From Nocardioides oceani (GTDB taxonomy: Bacteria > Actinomycetota > Actinomycetes > Propionibacteriales > Nocardioidaceae): 64,000 bases of DNA. The notes beneath the pieces are model-generated. The model made no database searches, was not told the DNA's origin, and worked only from the letters and a program-made list of their open reading frames with translations. Position 1 is the stretch's first letter; every line of letters begins with the position of its first letter. Below, in pieces: positions 7,386 to 16,574 of the stretch. The position numbers were made by a program, and so were the translations under genes. The DNA is taken from NCBI RefSeq assembly GCF_030412965.1, contig NZ_JAUHJQ010000001.1:646060-710059 (forward strand). The letters are read 5' to 3'.

Positions 7386-8497
7386 GACGTGACCGCGAGC
7401 CGGTAGCCACGCTTGACGACCGTCTGCACGATCCGCGTGCCGAGGGCGGCGCGCAGCCGGGCGACGGCCATCTCGACGGCGTGCTCGGAGCCGGCGGTGC
7501 CGGAGGGCAGCGCGGCGAGCAGCTCGCGTCGTGAGACGACGTGCCCGGGGTTGACCAGCAGCGCCTGGAGCAGCGCGAAGGGTGCCGGCGACAGCCGCAC
7601 GGGCGCGCCGTCGAGGAGCACCTCCTCGCCGTGGAGCAGCAGCAGGTGCCCGGCGACCTCGACGCTGACCCCGGCGCTGCGCGAGGGCAGCTCGGTCTCG
7701 AGCTGCTTGACCATCGCGCCGAGCCGGTTGCGCTCGGGGTGGATGGTCGGCACGCCCCACAGCTCGAAGGCCGCGGCGGTGACCGGTCCGACGCAGGAGG
7801 CGACGACGTCGGCCTGGAACGCCGCGACCACGTCGTCGCGGCGCCCGGTCGGGCCGGCGGCGTCCATGAGGGCGGCCACGGCCGGCGCGGAGGTGAAGGT
7901 GACCGCGTCGAGCCGGCGGTCGGCGACCAGGTCGATCATCCGGAAGAGCGGGTCGAGGTCCTCGGCCGACTCGACGCGGTAGACGGTCACCACGGTGACG
8001 TCGGCGCCCTGCCGGCGCAGCGCGTGGGCGACCATCGAGAGCGACTGGCCGTGCTCCTGAACGACGATCCGCATGCCCTCCAGCGAGCGGCCGCGCAGGT
8101 GCTCGAGGACGTCCTCGAAGCACTCCGACTCCGGCGCCCACAGCTCCCGCAGGCCCCGCCGGCGCAGCGCCCCGACCGACTTCGGGCCGCGCGCGAGGAT
8201 CTCCGCGTGGCCGATCGCCGCGACGAGGGCGTCGCCGAGGCCCCAGGAGTCGGCCGCCTCGAACCAGGTGCGCATCCCGATGCCGGTCGTCGCCAGGAAC
8301 ATGTCGACCGGCCGCGCCAGCACCTCCTCGGTCGCGGCGCGCAGCGAGGCGTCGTCGACGCGGTTGGGCTCCAGCGACAGCGCGGGCGCCCAGACGACCT
8401 CGGCCCCGCGGCGCTCGAGCAGGCCGATCTGCTCCTCGACCTTGCGGGCGGCGGTCACGCCGATGCGGTACCCGCCCAGCGGGAGCGGCTCGGTCAC
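7382..8497 (-). CDS. Uroporphyrinogen-III synthase fused to a winged-helix DNA-binding domain
   Basis: The N-terminal ~260 residues have the HemD fold, which closes hydroxymethylbilane to uroporphyrinogen III: RIGVTAARK at the start, and later VTFTSAPAVAALMD and VASCVGPVTAAAFELWGVP. The C-terminal ~95 residues form an OmpR/PhoB-type winged helix (LLVNPGHVVSRRELL, then EHAVEMAVARLRAALG and VVKRGYRLAV) without a receiver. The fusion is known in Actinobacteria (Rv0260c type) and could link siroheme supply to gene control; that link is inference. The GTG start overlaps the nirD stop. Confidence 0.88.
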   Translation of the reverse strand: MTEPLPLGGYRIGVTAARKVEEQIGLLERRGAEVVWAPALSLEPNRVDDASLRAATEEVLARPVDMFLATTGIGMRTWFEAADSWGLGDALVAAIGHAEILARGPKSVGALRRRGLRELWAPESECFEDVLEHLRGRSLEGMRIVVQEHGQSLSMVAHALRRQGADVTVVTVYRVESAEDLDPLFRMIDLVADRRLDAVTFTSAPAVAALMDAAGPTGRRDDVVAAFQADVVASCVGPVTAAAFELWGVPTIHPERNRLGAMVKQLETELPSRSAGVSVEVAGHLLLLHGEEVLLDGAPVRLSPAPFALLQALLVNPGHVVSRRELLAALPSGTAGSEHAVEMAVARLRAALGTRIVQTVVKRGYRLAVTS

Positions 8498-8874
8498 GTC
8501 CCCTCCTCCGGGCTCTCCCTGGCCGGTCCCACGAGGACCGCCCCGTCGCGGACGGCGACGTCGTACGTCGGTACCCGGACCGCCGCGTCGTCGAGGCACT
8601 GCCCGGTGCGCAGGTCGAAGGCCTGCTTGTGCATCGGCGAGGCGACGAACGGGACCTCCCCGCGCGTGCCCACGATGCCGCGGGCCAGCACCGACGCCCG
8701 CGAGAAGGGATCGTAGTTGCCCAGGGCGAACACCTCGTCGTCGTAGGTCCGGAAGACCGCCACCGCCGCGCCGTCCACCAGCGCGCAGACCCCTCCCTCG
8801 CGGGGGATCCGGTCCAGCCCGCAGACCAGCGTGTACGCCGCCGCCGACACCTCCACGCCCGCGCGGCCGCTCAC
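8494..8874 (-). CDS. nirD: Nitrite reductase (NADH) small subunit
   Basis: 126-residue Rieske-like subunit of assimilatory nitrite reductase. It has the Rieske fold pattern (DGAAVAVFRTYDDEVFALGNYDPFS and later VASPMHKQAFDLRTGQC) but lacks the CxH and CxxH cluster ligands, as usual for NirD, so it should carry no [2Fe-2S] centre. The GTG start overlaps the nirB TGA, coupling the two subunits. Together with NirB it would reduce nitrite to ammonium in the cytoplasm. Confidence 0.92.
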   Translation of the reverse strand: MSGRAGVEVSAAAYTLVCGLDRIPREGGVCALVDGAAVAVFRTYDDEVFALGNYDPFSRASVLARGIVGTRGEVPFVASPMHKQAFDLRTGQCLDDAAVRVPTYDVAVRDGAVLVGPARESPEEGT

Positions 8875-11387
8875 CGGGGCGCCCCGACCGGGATGGACGT
8901 GCCGAGGACGACCGGGCCCGTGGGCTCGGCCGGGACCTCCTGGCCCCGCTCGGCCCGGAACCCGATGTGCGGGTCGGGCACGTCCGGCGCGTTGACGAAC
9001 GAGACGAACCGCTGCAGCTTGTCGGGGTCCTCGAGCGTGTCGCGCCACTCGTCGCGGTAGCCGGCGACGTGCCGTGCCATCGCCGCCTCCAGCTCCGAGC
9101 CCAGCCCCAGCGCGTCGTCGACGACTACCTCGCGGACCCGGTCGAGACCGCCCTCAAGGGAGTCGATCCACGGCGCGGTGCGCTGGAGCCGGTCGGCGGT
9201 GCGGATGTAGTACATGAGGAACCGGTCGAGGTAGCGCACCAGCGTCTCGTCGTCGAGGTCGCCGGCCAGGAGCCGCGCGTGGGCCGGCGTGGCGCCGCCG
9301 TTGCCGCCGACGTAGAGGTTCCAGCCCTTCTCGGTCGCGATGATCCCGAAGTCCTTGGCCCGCGCCTCGGCGCACTCCCGCGCGCAGCCGCTGACGCCGC
9401 CCTTGAGCTTGTGCGGCGAGCGCAGCCCGCGGTAGCGCAGCTCGAGGTCGATCGCCATCCGGACCGAGTCCTGGACGCCGTACCGGCACCACGTCGACCC
9501 GACGCACGACTTCACCGTGCGCAGCGACTTGCCGTAGGCGTGGCCGGACTCGAAGCCGGCGTCGACGAGCCGGCGCCAGATGTCGGGCAGCTGCTCCATC
9601 CGGGCGCCGAAGAGGTCGATCCGCTGCCCGCCGGTGATCTTGGTGTAGAGCCCGAAGTCGCGGGCGACCTCGCCGATCACGATGAGGCCCTCGGGGGTGA
9701 TCTCGCCGCCGGCGATGCGCGGGACGACGGAGTAGGTGCCGTTGCGCTGGATGTTGGCGAGGTAGGCGTCGTTGGTGTCCTGCAGCGTCGCGCGGCCCTG
9801 GTCGAGCACGTGCTGGCCGAGCTGGGAGGCCAGCACCGAGGCGACGGTCGGCTTGCAGACGTCGCAGCCGCGGCCCGTGCCGTGGGCGGCGACGACCTCG
9901 TCGAAGCCGGTGTACCCGTGGACGGCGACCACGTCGAAGAGCTCCTGGCGGGTCATGGCGAAGTGCTCGCACAGGCTGCGGTCGACGGTGCGGCCCTGGG
10001 CGGCGTAGTACTCCTCGATCACCTTCTTCACCAGCGGCTTGCACGACCCGCAGGTCGCGCCGGCGCGGGTGGTGCCGTCGCAGGCGGCGGCCGCGACGAT
10101 GTCAGCCTTGCTGACGTCGTTGCAGGAGCAGACCTGCGCCTCATCGGGGAGCGCCACCTCCCCGCCGCCGCGGCCCGCGGGCAGGATCAGCTCCTCGGGG
10201 TTGGCGGGCAGCTCGATGCCGGAGCTGACCATCGGGCGCAGCACGCCGTACGCCGACACGTCGCCGACCAGGATCCCGCCGAGCAGCCGGCGGCCGTCCT
10301 CGGAGACGACGAGCTTCTTGTAGACCCCCGCCACGGCGTCGGCGAGCACCAGCTCCAGGGCACCCTCGGTGGTCGCGAACGCGTCCCCGAAGGACGCCAC
10401 GTCGACGCCCATCAGCTTGAGCTTGGTCGACATGTCCGCGCCCGTGAACGACCCCGGCCCGCCCAGCAGCGCGTCGACGACGACCTCGGCCATGGCGTAG
10501 CCCGGCGCGACCAGGCCGTACATCCGGCCCGCCGGCGCGGCGCACTCGCCGATCGCCCAGACGTGCGGGTCGGAGGTGCGGCACTGCTCGTCGACGAGCA
10601 CCCCGCCGCGCTCGGCGAGGTCGAGGCCGGCGGCGCGGGCGAGCGCGTCGCGCGGCCGGATGCCGGCGGAGAAGACCACGACGTCGGCCTCCACGGTCTC
10701 CTCTCCGAGGTCCAGGCTGGCCGCCCTGCCGTCGCGCCCGACGACGGCCCTGGTCGCGACGCCGGTGTGCAGCCGCAGGCCGAGCGCCTCGACGTGGCGG
10801 GCGAGGGTCGCGCCGCCGGCGTCGTCGACCTGGACCGGCATCAGCCGGGGCGCCATCTCGACGACGTGGGTCTCCAGGCCGAGGCCGTGCAGCGCGTTGG
10901 CCGCCTCGAGCCCGAGCAGCCCGCCGCCGACGACGACGCCGGTCCGCGCGCCGGCGGCCGCGTCGCGGATCGCCTCGAGGTCCTCGATCGTGCGGTAGAC
11001 GAAGCAGCCGGGCAGGTCGTGGCCCGGCACCGGCGGCACGAACGGGGCCGCACCCGTCGCGAGCACCAGCTCGTCATAAGCGACCTCGGTGCCGCTGGAG
11101 AGGCGAAGGGTCCGCTGCACCGGGTCGAGCTCCTCGACGGTCGTGCCGAGCAGCAGCCGCACCCGCGGGTCGTCGTACTCCCCGTCGGGCAGGAACGACA
11201 GCGCCTCGGCGCCGACCTCGAAGAACGAGGTGAGCGCGACGCGGTCGTACGCCGGGCGCGGCTCCTCCCCGACGACCACGACGTCGTGGGTCTCGGTCAG
11301 GCCGCGCTCGATCGCGGCCTGGACGAAGCGGTGGCCGACCATGCCGTGGCCGACGACCACGAGGGTCTTGCGCAGGTGGGGGCTCAT
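8871..11387 (-). CDS. nirB: Nitrite reductase (NADH) large subunit
   Basis: 838 residues, the usual NirB length. The order is: FAD/NAD-binding pyridine-nucleotide oxidoreductase domain (GHGMVGHRF near the start and GGGLLGLEAANAL for NAD), two BFD-like [2Fe-2S] segments (CSCNDVSKADIV then GATCGSCKP, and GRGCDVCKP), then the ferredoxin-like and siroheme/[4Fe-4S] domains with ligands in CVGSTWCRYG and GCARECAEA. It reduces nitrite to ammonia with NADH. The ATG overlaps the stop of the upstream FAD protein and is preceded by AAGGAA. It needs siroheme, which the last two genes of the operon would help supply. Confidence 0.95.
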   Translation of the reverse strand: MSPHLRKTLVVVGHGMVGHRFVQAAIERGLTETHDVVVVGEEPRPAYDRVALTSFFEVGAEALSFLPDGEYDDPRVRLLLGTTVEELDPVQRTLRLSSGTEVAYDELVLATGAAPFVPPVPGHDLPGCFVYRTIEDLEAIRDAAAGARTGVVVGGGLLGLEAANALHGLGLETHVVEMAPRLMPVQVDDAGGATLARHVEALGLRLHTGVATRAVVGRDGRAASLDLGEETVEADVVVFSAGIRPRDALARAAGLDLAERGGVLVDEQCRTSDPHVWAIGECAAPAGRMYGLVAPGYAMAEVVVDALLGGPGSFTGADMSTKLKLMGVDVASFGDAFATTEGALELVLADAVAGVYKKLVVSEDGRRLLGGILVGDVSAYGVLRPMVSSGIELPANPEELILPAGRGGGEVALPDEAQVCSCNDVSKADIVAAAACDGTTRAGATCGSCKPLVKKVIEEYYAAQGRTVDRSLCEHFAMTRQELFDVVAVHGYTGFDEVVAAHGTGRGCDVCKPTVASVLASQLGQHVLDQGRATLQDTNDAYLANIQRNGTYSVVPRIAGGEITPEGLIVIGEVARDFGLYTKITGGQRIDLFGARMEQLPDIWRRLVDAGFESGHAYGKSLRTVKSCVGSTWCRYGVQDSVRMAIDLELRYRGLRSPHKLKGGVSGCARECAEARAKDFGIIATEKGWNLYVGGNGGATPAHARLLAGDLDDETLVRYLDRFLMYYIRTADRLQRTAPWIDSLEGGLDRVREVVVDDALGLGSELEAAMARHVAGYRDEWRDTLEDPDKLQRFVSFVNAPDVPDPHIGFRAERGQEVPAEPTGPVVLGTSIPVGAPR

Positions 11388-12775
11388 CGGGGGGTTCCTT
11401 CCAGTGGGCGAGCAGCGAGCAGGTCGCGGACGGCGGAGGCGCAGCCGCCGCAACCGGTGGTGGCACGGGTGGACGTGGCCACGTCGGCGAGGGAGGAGCA
11501 GGCGCGCACGCGCCCGGCTGAGACGCCGGCGCACGCGCAGACCTCGGCGTCGTCGGGCAGCACGACCGGCGTGGCGGCCGTGACCGCGTCGGGCATCAGG
11601 AGGCGGCCGGGCTCGGTCGGGCCGAGGACGGTGCCGCGGTCGTAGTGCTGGGTGATCAGGCCGATGCGGGACAGGTCGCCGACCAGCACGCCCGCGACGA
11701 TCCGCCCCTCGCGCACCACCAGCCTGCGGTGCGAGCCGACGACCGGGTTGGTGACCTCGACGACCTCGCCCTGCGTGGTGGTCGGGTCGCCGAGCACGGC
11801 CACGTCGAGCCCGGTGGCGCGCAGCCGGGCGACGCTGCGAGTGCCGGTGTAGGCGACCGGTTCCCCGGCCAGGTGGGCCGCGGCGAGGCGCGCCTGCTCC
11901 CAGGCGGGCGGGACGAAGCCGGTGGTGCGGCCGCGGTGCTGGGCGCAGTCGCCGATGGCCAGGATGCGCGGGTCGCTGGTGCGCAGCAGGTCGTCGACGA
12001 CCACGCCGCGGCGTACCTCCAGGCCCGCGCGGCGGGCGAGCGCGGTGGACGGCCGGCCGCCCGCGGTCAGGACGACCAGGTCGGTGTCGAGCGTGACCCC
12101 GGTGTCGAGGACCAGCCCGGCGTCGGTGAGGCGCACGGCACGCGTCCCCGCGTAGACCGTCGCCCCGAGCCGCGTCAGGTCGCGGGCGATGATCCGCCCG
12201 GCCTGGGCGTCGACCTGGCTGCGCAGCAGGTGCTCACCGCCCTCGACGACCTCGACGTCGAGGCCGCGCACGCTCAGCGCCCGGGCGACCTGGAGCCCGA
12301 GCAGCCCACCCCCCACCACGACGGCGCGGCGTGCGCCGGACACGGCCGCGTCGAGCCGGCGGCAGTCGGCCAGGCTGCGGAAGGCGTGCACCTTCTCGTG
12401 CAGCCGCCCGTCGACGCGCACCAGCCCGCGGATCGGCGGGAGCGTCGGGATGCTGCCGGTGGCGAGCACGAGCGCGTCGTACGGCACCCGGCTGCGGTCG
12501 GCCAGCTCGACCTCCCGCTCGTCCCGGTGCACCTCGACGACGCGGGTGCCGAGCCGCAGGTCGACGCCGTCCGGCAGCGGCATCGCCAGCGCCGCGGGGT
12601 CGTGGGTGCCCTCGAGCACGGCCGAGAGCAGGATCCGGTTGTACGGCGCGTGCGGCTCGTCGCCGAGGAGGGTCACGTCGTGCGCCCCGCCGGCCGCGAG
12701 GCCCTCGCCGAGCCGGACGGCCGCCATCCCGGCCCCGACGACCACCACCCGCTCGACCGCCCGCCCGGCCCTCAT
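11384..12775 (-). CDS. NirB-like FAD oxidoreductase with C-terminal BFD [2Fe-2S] domain
   Basis: 463 residues. The N-terminal ~370 residues are a pyridine-nucleotide-disulfide oxidoreductase module like the front of NirB (VVVVGAGMAAVRLGEGL for FAD; VVVGGGLLGLQVARAL for NAD; AIGDCAQHRG). The last ~60 residues carry a BFD-type [2Fe-2S] pattern, CAC then CGGC. There is no siroheme domain. Placed between nitrate reductase and nirB, it is the best candidate for the NAD(P)H-dependent electron donor of the nitrate reductase (NasB-like role); that is inference from position and cofactors. Its ATG overlaps the nitrate reductase stop and its stop overlaps the nirB ATG. Confidence 0.85.
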   Translation of the reverse strand: MRAGRAVERVVVVGAGMAAVRLGEGLAAGGAHDVTLLGDEPHAPYNRILLSAVLEGTHDPAALAMPLPDGVDLRLGTRVVEVHRDEREVELADRSRVPYDALVLATGSIPTLPPIRGLVRVDGRLHEKVHAFRSLADCRRLDAAVSGARRAVVVGGGLLGLQVARALSVRGLDVEVVEGGEHLLRSQVDAQAGRIIARDLTRLGATVYAGTRAVRLTDAGLVLDTGVTLDTDLVVLTAGGRPSTALARRAGLEVRRGVVVDDLLRTSDPRILAIGDCAQHRGRTTGFVPPAWEQARLAAAHLAGEPVAYTGTRSVARLRATGLDVAVLGDPTTTQGEVVEVTNPVVGSHRRLVVREGRIVAGVLVGDLSRIGLITQHYDRGTVLGPTEPGRLLMPDAVTAATPVVLPDDAEVCACAGVSAGRVRACSSLADVATSTRATTGCGGCASAVRDLLAARPLEGTPR

Positions 12776-14823
12776 GCGCGCACCGCCGCGGCACAGGCCT
12801 TGAACTCCGGCATCCGCGAGGAGGGGTCGAGCGCGTCGTTGGTCAGCCGGTTGGCGCCGACCCAGTGGAACGGCACGAAGACGGTGTCCGGCCGGATCGT
12901 GGCGACCACCCGCGCCGGTGCCTTCATCTCCCCGCGCCGGGTGGTGACCACGACCGGCTCGCCGTCGCGCGCGCCGATCCGCTCGGCCAGCATCGGGTGC
13001 AGCTCGACGAACGGCCCGTCGTCGGGCAGGTCGCGCACCCGCCGGGTCTGCGCGCCGGACTGGTACTGGGCGAGCACGCGGCCGGTCGTGAGGTGGAGCG
13101 GGTACGCCGCGTCCGGCTGCTCCGCGGCGCCGACGTGGTCGACCGCGACGAAGCGGGCGCGACCGTCCGGCGTGGCGAAGGAGTCCGCGAACAGCCGCGG
13201 GGTCCCGGGGTGGTCGGCGTCGGGGCACGGCCAGAACACCCCGTGCTCCGCGCGGATCCGCTCGTGCGAGATGCCGGCGTAGTCCGCCCGTCCACCCGCC
13301 GAGGCCCGCCCCAGCTCGGCGAACACCTCGGCCGGGTCGGTCGCGAACGGCACCGGGGACCCGAGCCGCTCGGCCAGGCCGGCCATCACCTCCAGGTCGC
13401 TGCGCACCCCCTCGGGCGGGGCGACCGCCCGCTCGCGCAGCACGACCCGGCCCTCGAGGTTGGTCATCGTGCCGGTCTCCTCGGCCCACTGGGTCACCGG
13501 CAGCACCACGTCGGCCAGCGCCGCGGTCTCCGACATCACGATGTCGGCGACCACGAGCAGGTCGAGCGCGGCGAGCCGCTCGGTGACGTGGGTGGCGTTC
13601 GGCGCCGAGACCACGATGTTGCTGCCGAGCACCAGCAGCGCGCGGGCGCCGTCGTCGGTGCCGAGCGTGTCCAGCAGCTCGTACGCCGACCGGCCGGCGC
13701 CCGGCAGCCTGTCGGGGTCCACGCCCCAGACGCGGGCGACGTGCGCGCGGGCGGCCGGGTCGTCGATCATCCGGTAGCCCGGGAGCTGGTCGGCCTTCTG
13801 GCCGTGCTCGCGGCCGCCCTGGCCGTTGCCCTGGCCGGTGAGGCAGCCGTAGCCGGCGCCGACCTTGCCGGGCATCCCGAGGGCCAGCGCGACGTTGAGC
13901 CAGGCCAGCACCGTGGCGGTGCCCTGGCTGTGCTGCTCGGCGCCCCGGGCGGTCAGCACCATCACCCGCTCGGCGTCGGCCAGCAGCGCCGCGAGCTCGC
14001 GCACCTGGTCGGCTGGCACCCCGCTGACCCGCTCGACCAGCTCCGGCCACCACGCGGCGGCCGACCGGCGGACCGCGTCGAAGCCGGTCGTGCGCGCGGC
14101 GACGTACTCCTCGTCGACGGCGCCGGCCGCGACCAGCAGGTGCAGCACGCCCATCGCCAGCGGCAGGTCGGTGCCCGGCACGGGCTGGAGGAAGAGGTCG
14201 GCGCGGTCCGCCGTCGGGGTGCGCCGCGGGTCCACGACCACGACGCGGCCGCCGCGCTCGCGGAGCCGGTCGAGGTGGCGCGCCGCTGGCGGCATGGTCT
14301 CGGCGAGGTTGGACCCGACGAGGACGACGACGTCGGCCAGCTCCACGTCGGCCAGCGGGAACGGCAGCCCGCGGTCGACGCCGAAGGCCTGGTTGCCGGC
14401 CGAGGCGGCCGAGCTCATGCACCAGCGCCCGTTGTAGTCGACCTGGCTGGTGCCGAGCGCGACCCGGGCCAGCTTGCCGAGCTGGTAGGCCTTCTCGTTG
14501 GTCAGGCCGCCGCCTCCGAAGACCGCGACCGCGTCCCTCCCGTGCGCGGCCTGCACCGCCTCGATCCGGTCGGCGACGAGGTCGAGCGCCTCGTCCCACC
14601 CGGCCGCCCGCAGCGTCCCGGTCGCCCGGTCGCGCACCAGCGGCGTGGTGAGCCGCTCGCGGTGGCCCCGCAGCCCCGTGGCGGTCCAGCCCTTGCGGCA
14701 CAGCGCCCCCTCGTTGACGGGGAACTCCGGCCAGGGCTGCACCTCCAGCGTGCGGCCGACCCGCTCGAGGGTCATGCCGCACTGCAGGCTGCAGTAGGGG
14801 CAGTGCGTGCGGGTGCCGGCCAC
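12772..14823 (-). CDS. Assimilatory nitrate reductase, molybdopterin catalytic subunit
   Basis: 683 residues of the molybdopterin oxidoreductase family (NasA/NarB/NapA-like). The N terminus has the [4Fe-4S] pattern CPYCSLQC with a fourth Cys about 27 residues on (ALCRKGW). The Cys in GRWCMSSA is the likely molybdenum ligand of the Nap/Nas type. Further MGD-binding segments (VVVDPRRTPTADRADL, CLTGQGNGQGGREHGQ) and the C-terminal dinucleotide-binding domain (LHLTTGRVLAQYQSGAQTR) are present. No signal peptide is seen, so the enzyme is cytoplasmic and probably assimilatory. The GTG start lies two bases after the transporter stop. Confidence 0.92.
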   Translation of the reverse strand: MAGTRTHCPYCSLQCGMTLERVGRTLEVQPWPEFPVNEGALCRKGWTATGLRGHRERLTTPLVRDRATGTLRAAGWDEALDLVADRIEAVQAAHGRDAVAVFGGGGLTNEKAYQLGKLARVALGTSQVDYNGRWCMSSAASAGNQAFGVDRGLPFPLADVELADVVVLVGSNLAETMPPAARHLDRLRERGGRVVVVDPRRTPTADRADLFLQPVPGTDLPLAMGVLHLLVAAGAVDEEYVAARTTGFDAVRRSAAAWWPELVERVSGVPADQVRELAALLADAERVMVLTARGAEQHSQGTATVLAWLNVALALGMPGKVGAGYGCLTGQGNGQGGREHGQKADQLPGYRMIDDPAARAHVARVWGVDPDRLPGAGRSAYELLDTLGTDDGARALLVLGSNIVVSAPNATHVTERLAALDLLVVADIVMSETAALADVVLPVTQWAEETGTMTNLEGRVVLRERAVAPPEGVRSDLEVMAGLAERLGSPVPFATDPAEVFAELGRASAGGRADYAGISHERIRAEHGVFWPCPDADHPGTPRLFADSFATPDGRARFVAVDHVGAAEQPDAAYPLHLTTGRVLAQYQSGAQTRRVRDLPDDGPFVELHPMLAERIGARDGEPVVVTTRRGEMKAPARVVATIRPDTVFVPFHWVGANRLTNDALDPSSRMPEFKACAAAVRA

Positions 14824-14825
14824 GG

Positions 14826-16340
14826 TCAGATCCCCGCCCGGGCCAGGCCCGTGGCGCCCGCGCGGCGCCGCAGGAACCCGGCGTACACGACCCCGGCGCA
14901 GACGACGTAGAACGCGGTGAAGACGACGAACGCGCCCTTGGTGGCCGCCATCGGGTCGTCCACCCACGGTGCGCTGAACGCCAGCGGGATGAGGAAGCCG
15001 CCGACCGCGCCGACGGCACCGATGACGCCGATGGCGGCCGAGGCCTGCTTGGTGGCCGCGTCGAGCGCCGCGGACCGCTCCGGCGTGCCGGGCGTCGTCG
15101 CCCGCTCCGCCTCGGTGCGCCAGATCGCCGGGATCATCTTGTACGTCGAGCCGTTGCCGATGCCGGTGGCGGCGAAGACGCAGAGGAAGAACGCGAGGAA
15201 CCACGGGAACCACGAGCGGTTGTCGGTGGCGATCGCCGGGTCCTGCGTGGGGTTCGGGGTGAGCTGGGTCAGCGTCCACAGCACCGCGAGGGTCGCCGCG
15301 ATCATCGCGGCGAAGGCGCCGAGGGTGACCTTCGCGCCGCCGACGCGGTCGGCCAGCCAGCCGCCGAGCGGGCGGGTCGCGGACCCGACCAGCGCCCCGA
15401 GGAAGGCGTAGTAGGCGAAGAAGATCCCCGTGCCGAGCGGCGCCGGCTCGGGCACCCAGAAGTTGAGCTTGATCAGCAGCGGCATCGCCGCGGAGTAGCC
15501 GATGAACGACCCGAACGTCCCGACGTAGAGGAACGCCATCACCCAGGTCTGCCGGTGCCGGACCACGCGCAGCTGCTCGCGGGGGCGGGAGACCGCGGTG
15601 CCGAGGTTGTCCATCCAGCGCCAGGCGGCGAACGTCGCGACGACCGCCAGCCCGGCGTAGACCCACGCCGCCCGCTCGAGGTGGATGCCGCCGTCGGAGG
15701 CCTGCACCATCCCGAAGATCCCGGCGCCGCCGACGATGACTGGGAGGAAGAGCTGGATCAGCGAGACGCCGAGGTTCCCGCCGGCGGCGTTGAGGCCGAG
15801 GGCGGCGCCCTTCTTGGCCGCGGGGTAGAAGAAGTTGATGTTCGCCATCGAGGAGGCGAAGTTGCCGCCTCCGAGGCCGGCGGTCGCGGCGATCAGGCAG
15901 AAGACCCAGTACGGCGTGGCCGGCTGCTGGACGGCGTACGCGAACAGCAGCGTGGGCACCAGCAGCAGCGCCGCGCTCACCATCGTCCAGTTGCGCCCGC
16001 CGAAGCGCGGCACCGCGAACGTGTAGGGCAGCCGCAGCAGCGAGCCGACCAGGTTCGGCAGCGCCACCAGCAGGAACAGCTGCTGGGCGGTGAAGTCGAA
16101 GCCCATCGACACCAGGAACGCCGAGCTGACGCTCCAGATCAGCCAGACCGAGAAGCCTAGGTGCTCGGCGAAGATCGACCACGCGAGGTTCCGGCGGGCG
16201 ACGGCCCGGCCCGTCCCGGCCCAGAACGCCTCGTCCTCGGGCCGCCAGTCGTCGATCCACCGTCCGGTGCGCCGCGTCGTACGTCGCGTGGCCGGCGGCG
16301 CCGCGGCAGCGACCTCCGGCGTGGGTGCGGTCGTCGTCAT
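14826..16340 (-). CDS. narK: MFS nitrate/nitrite transporter
   Basis: 504-residue major facilitator protein of the nitrate/nitrite porter family, about 12 membrane segments. The N-terminal segment RRNLAWSIFAEHLGFSVW and the glycine-rich LGGGNFASSMANINFFYPA (a nitrate signature region) match NarK-type porters. It is the first gene of the operon that continues into nitrate and nitrite reductase, so it most likely imports nitrate. The ATG is preceded by a ~280-base region containing a run of short GTGAGG repeats (see that entry). Confidence 0.92.
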   Translation of the reverse strand: MTTTAPTPEVAAAAPPATRRTTRRTGRWIDDWRPEDEAFWAGTGRAVARRNLAWSIFAEHLGFSVWLIWSVSSAFLVSMGFDFTAQQLFLLVALPNLVGSLLRLPYTFAVPRFGGRNWTMVSAALLLVPTLLFAYAVQQPATPYWVFCLIAATAGLGGGNFASSMANINFFYPAAKKGAALGLNAAGGNLGVSLIQLFLPVIVGGAGIFGMVQASDGGIHLERAAWVYAGLAVVATFAAWRWMDNLGTAVSRPREQLRVVRHRQTWVMAFLYVGTFGSFIGYSAAMPLLIKLNFWVPEPAPLGTGIFFAYYAFLGALVGSATRPLGGWLADRVGGAKVTLGAFAAMIAATLAVLWTLTQLTPNPTQDPAIATDNRSWFPWFLAFFLCVFAATGIGNGSTYKMIPAIWRTEAERATTPGTPERSAALDAATKQASAAIGVIGAVGAVGGFLIPLAFSAPWVDDPMAATKGAFVVFTAFYVVCAGVVYAGFLRRRAGATGLARAGI

Positions 16341-16406
16341 GACCCCGACCCTCGGCGCCGGATGTGACTCCCGCCGTCGACCGCGGGTTCGGGGACGTCA
16401 ACTTGT

Positions 16407-16459
16407 CCTCACGACCTCACAGTCCTCACGGCCTCACGACCTCACGGCCACGGCCTCAC
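16407..16459. repeat. GTGAGG short tandem repeats upstream of narK
   Basis: Six copies of CCTCAC on the plus strand start at 16407, 16415, 16424, 16432, 16440 and 16454, so the unit on the minus (narK) strand is about GTGAGGNC with a period of 8-9 bases. They lie 67-120 bases before the narK ATG. The period is not one helical turn, so either a slippage-prone tandem repeat or a cluster of half-sites for a nitrogen regulator is possible. The rest of the narK-DUF485 gap holds the Crp-like site listed separately. Confidence 0.6.
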
Positions 16460-16574
16460 GGCCGGTCCCGAGGCGACCGTTCGTCGCGTCCGACCGACCG
16501 CTCACCGACGCGCGGTCACCGCTGGGCGACGTACCGACGCGCAGACCTGCCGACGTGACCGCCGCCACTCCTAC

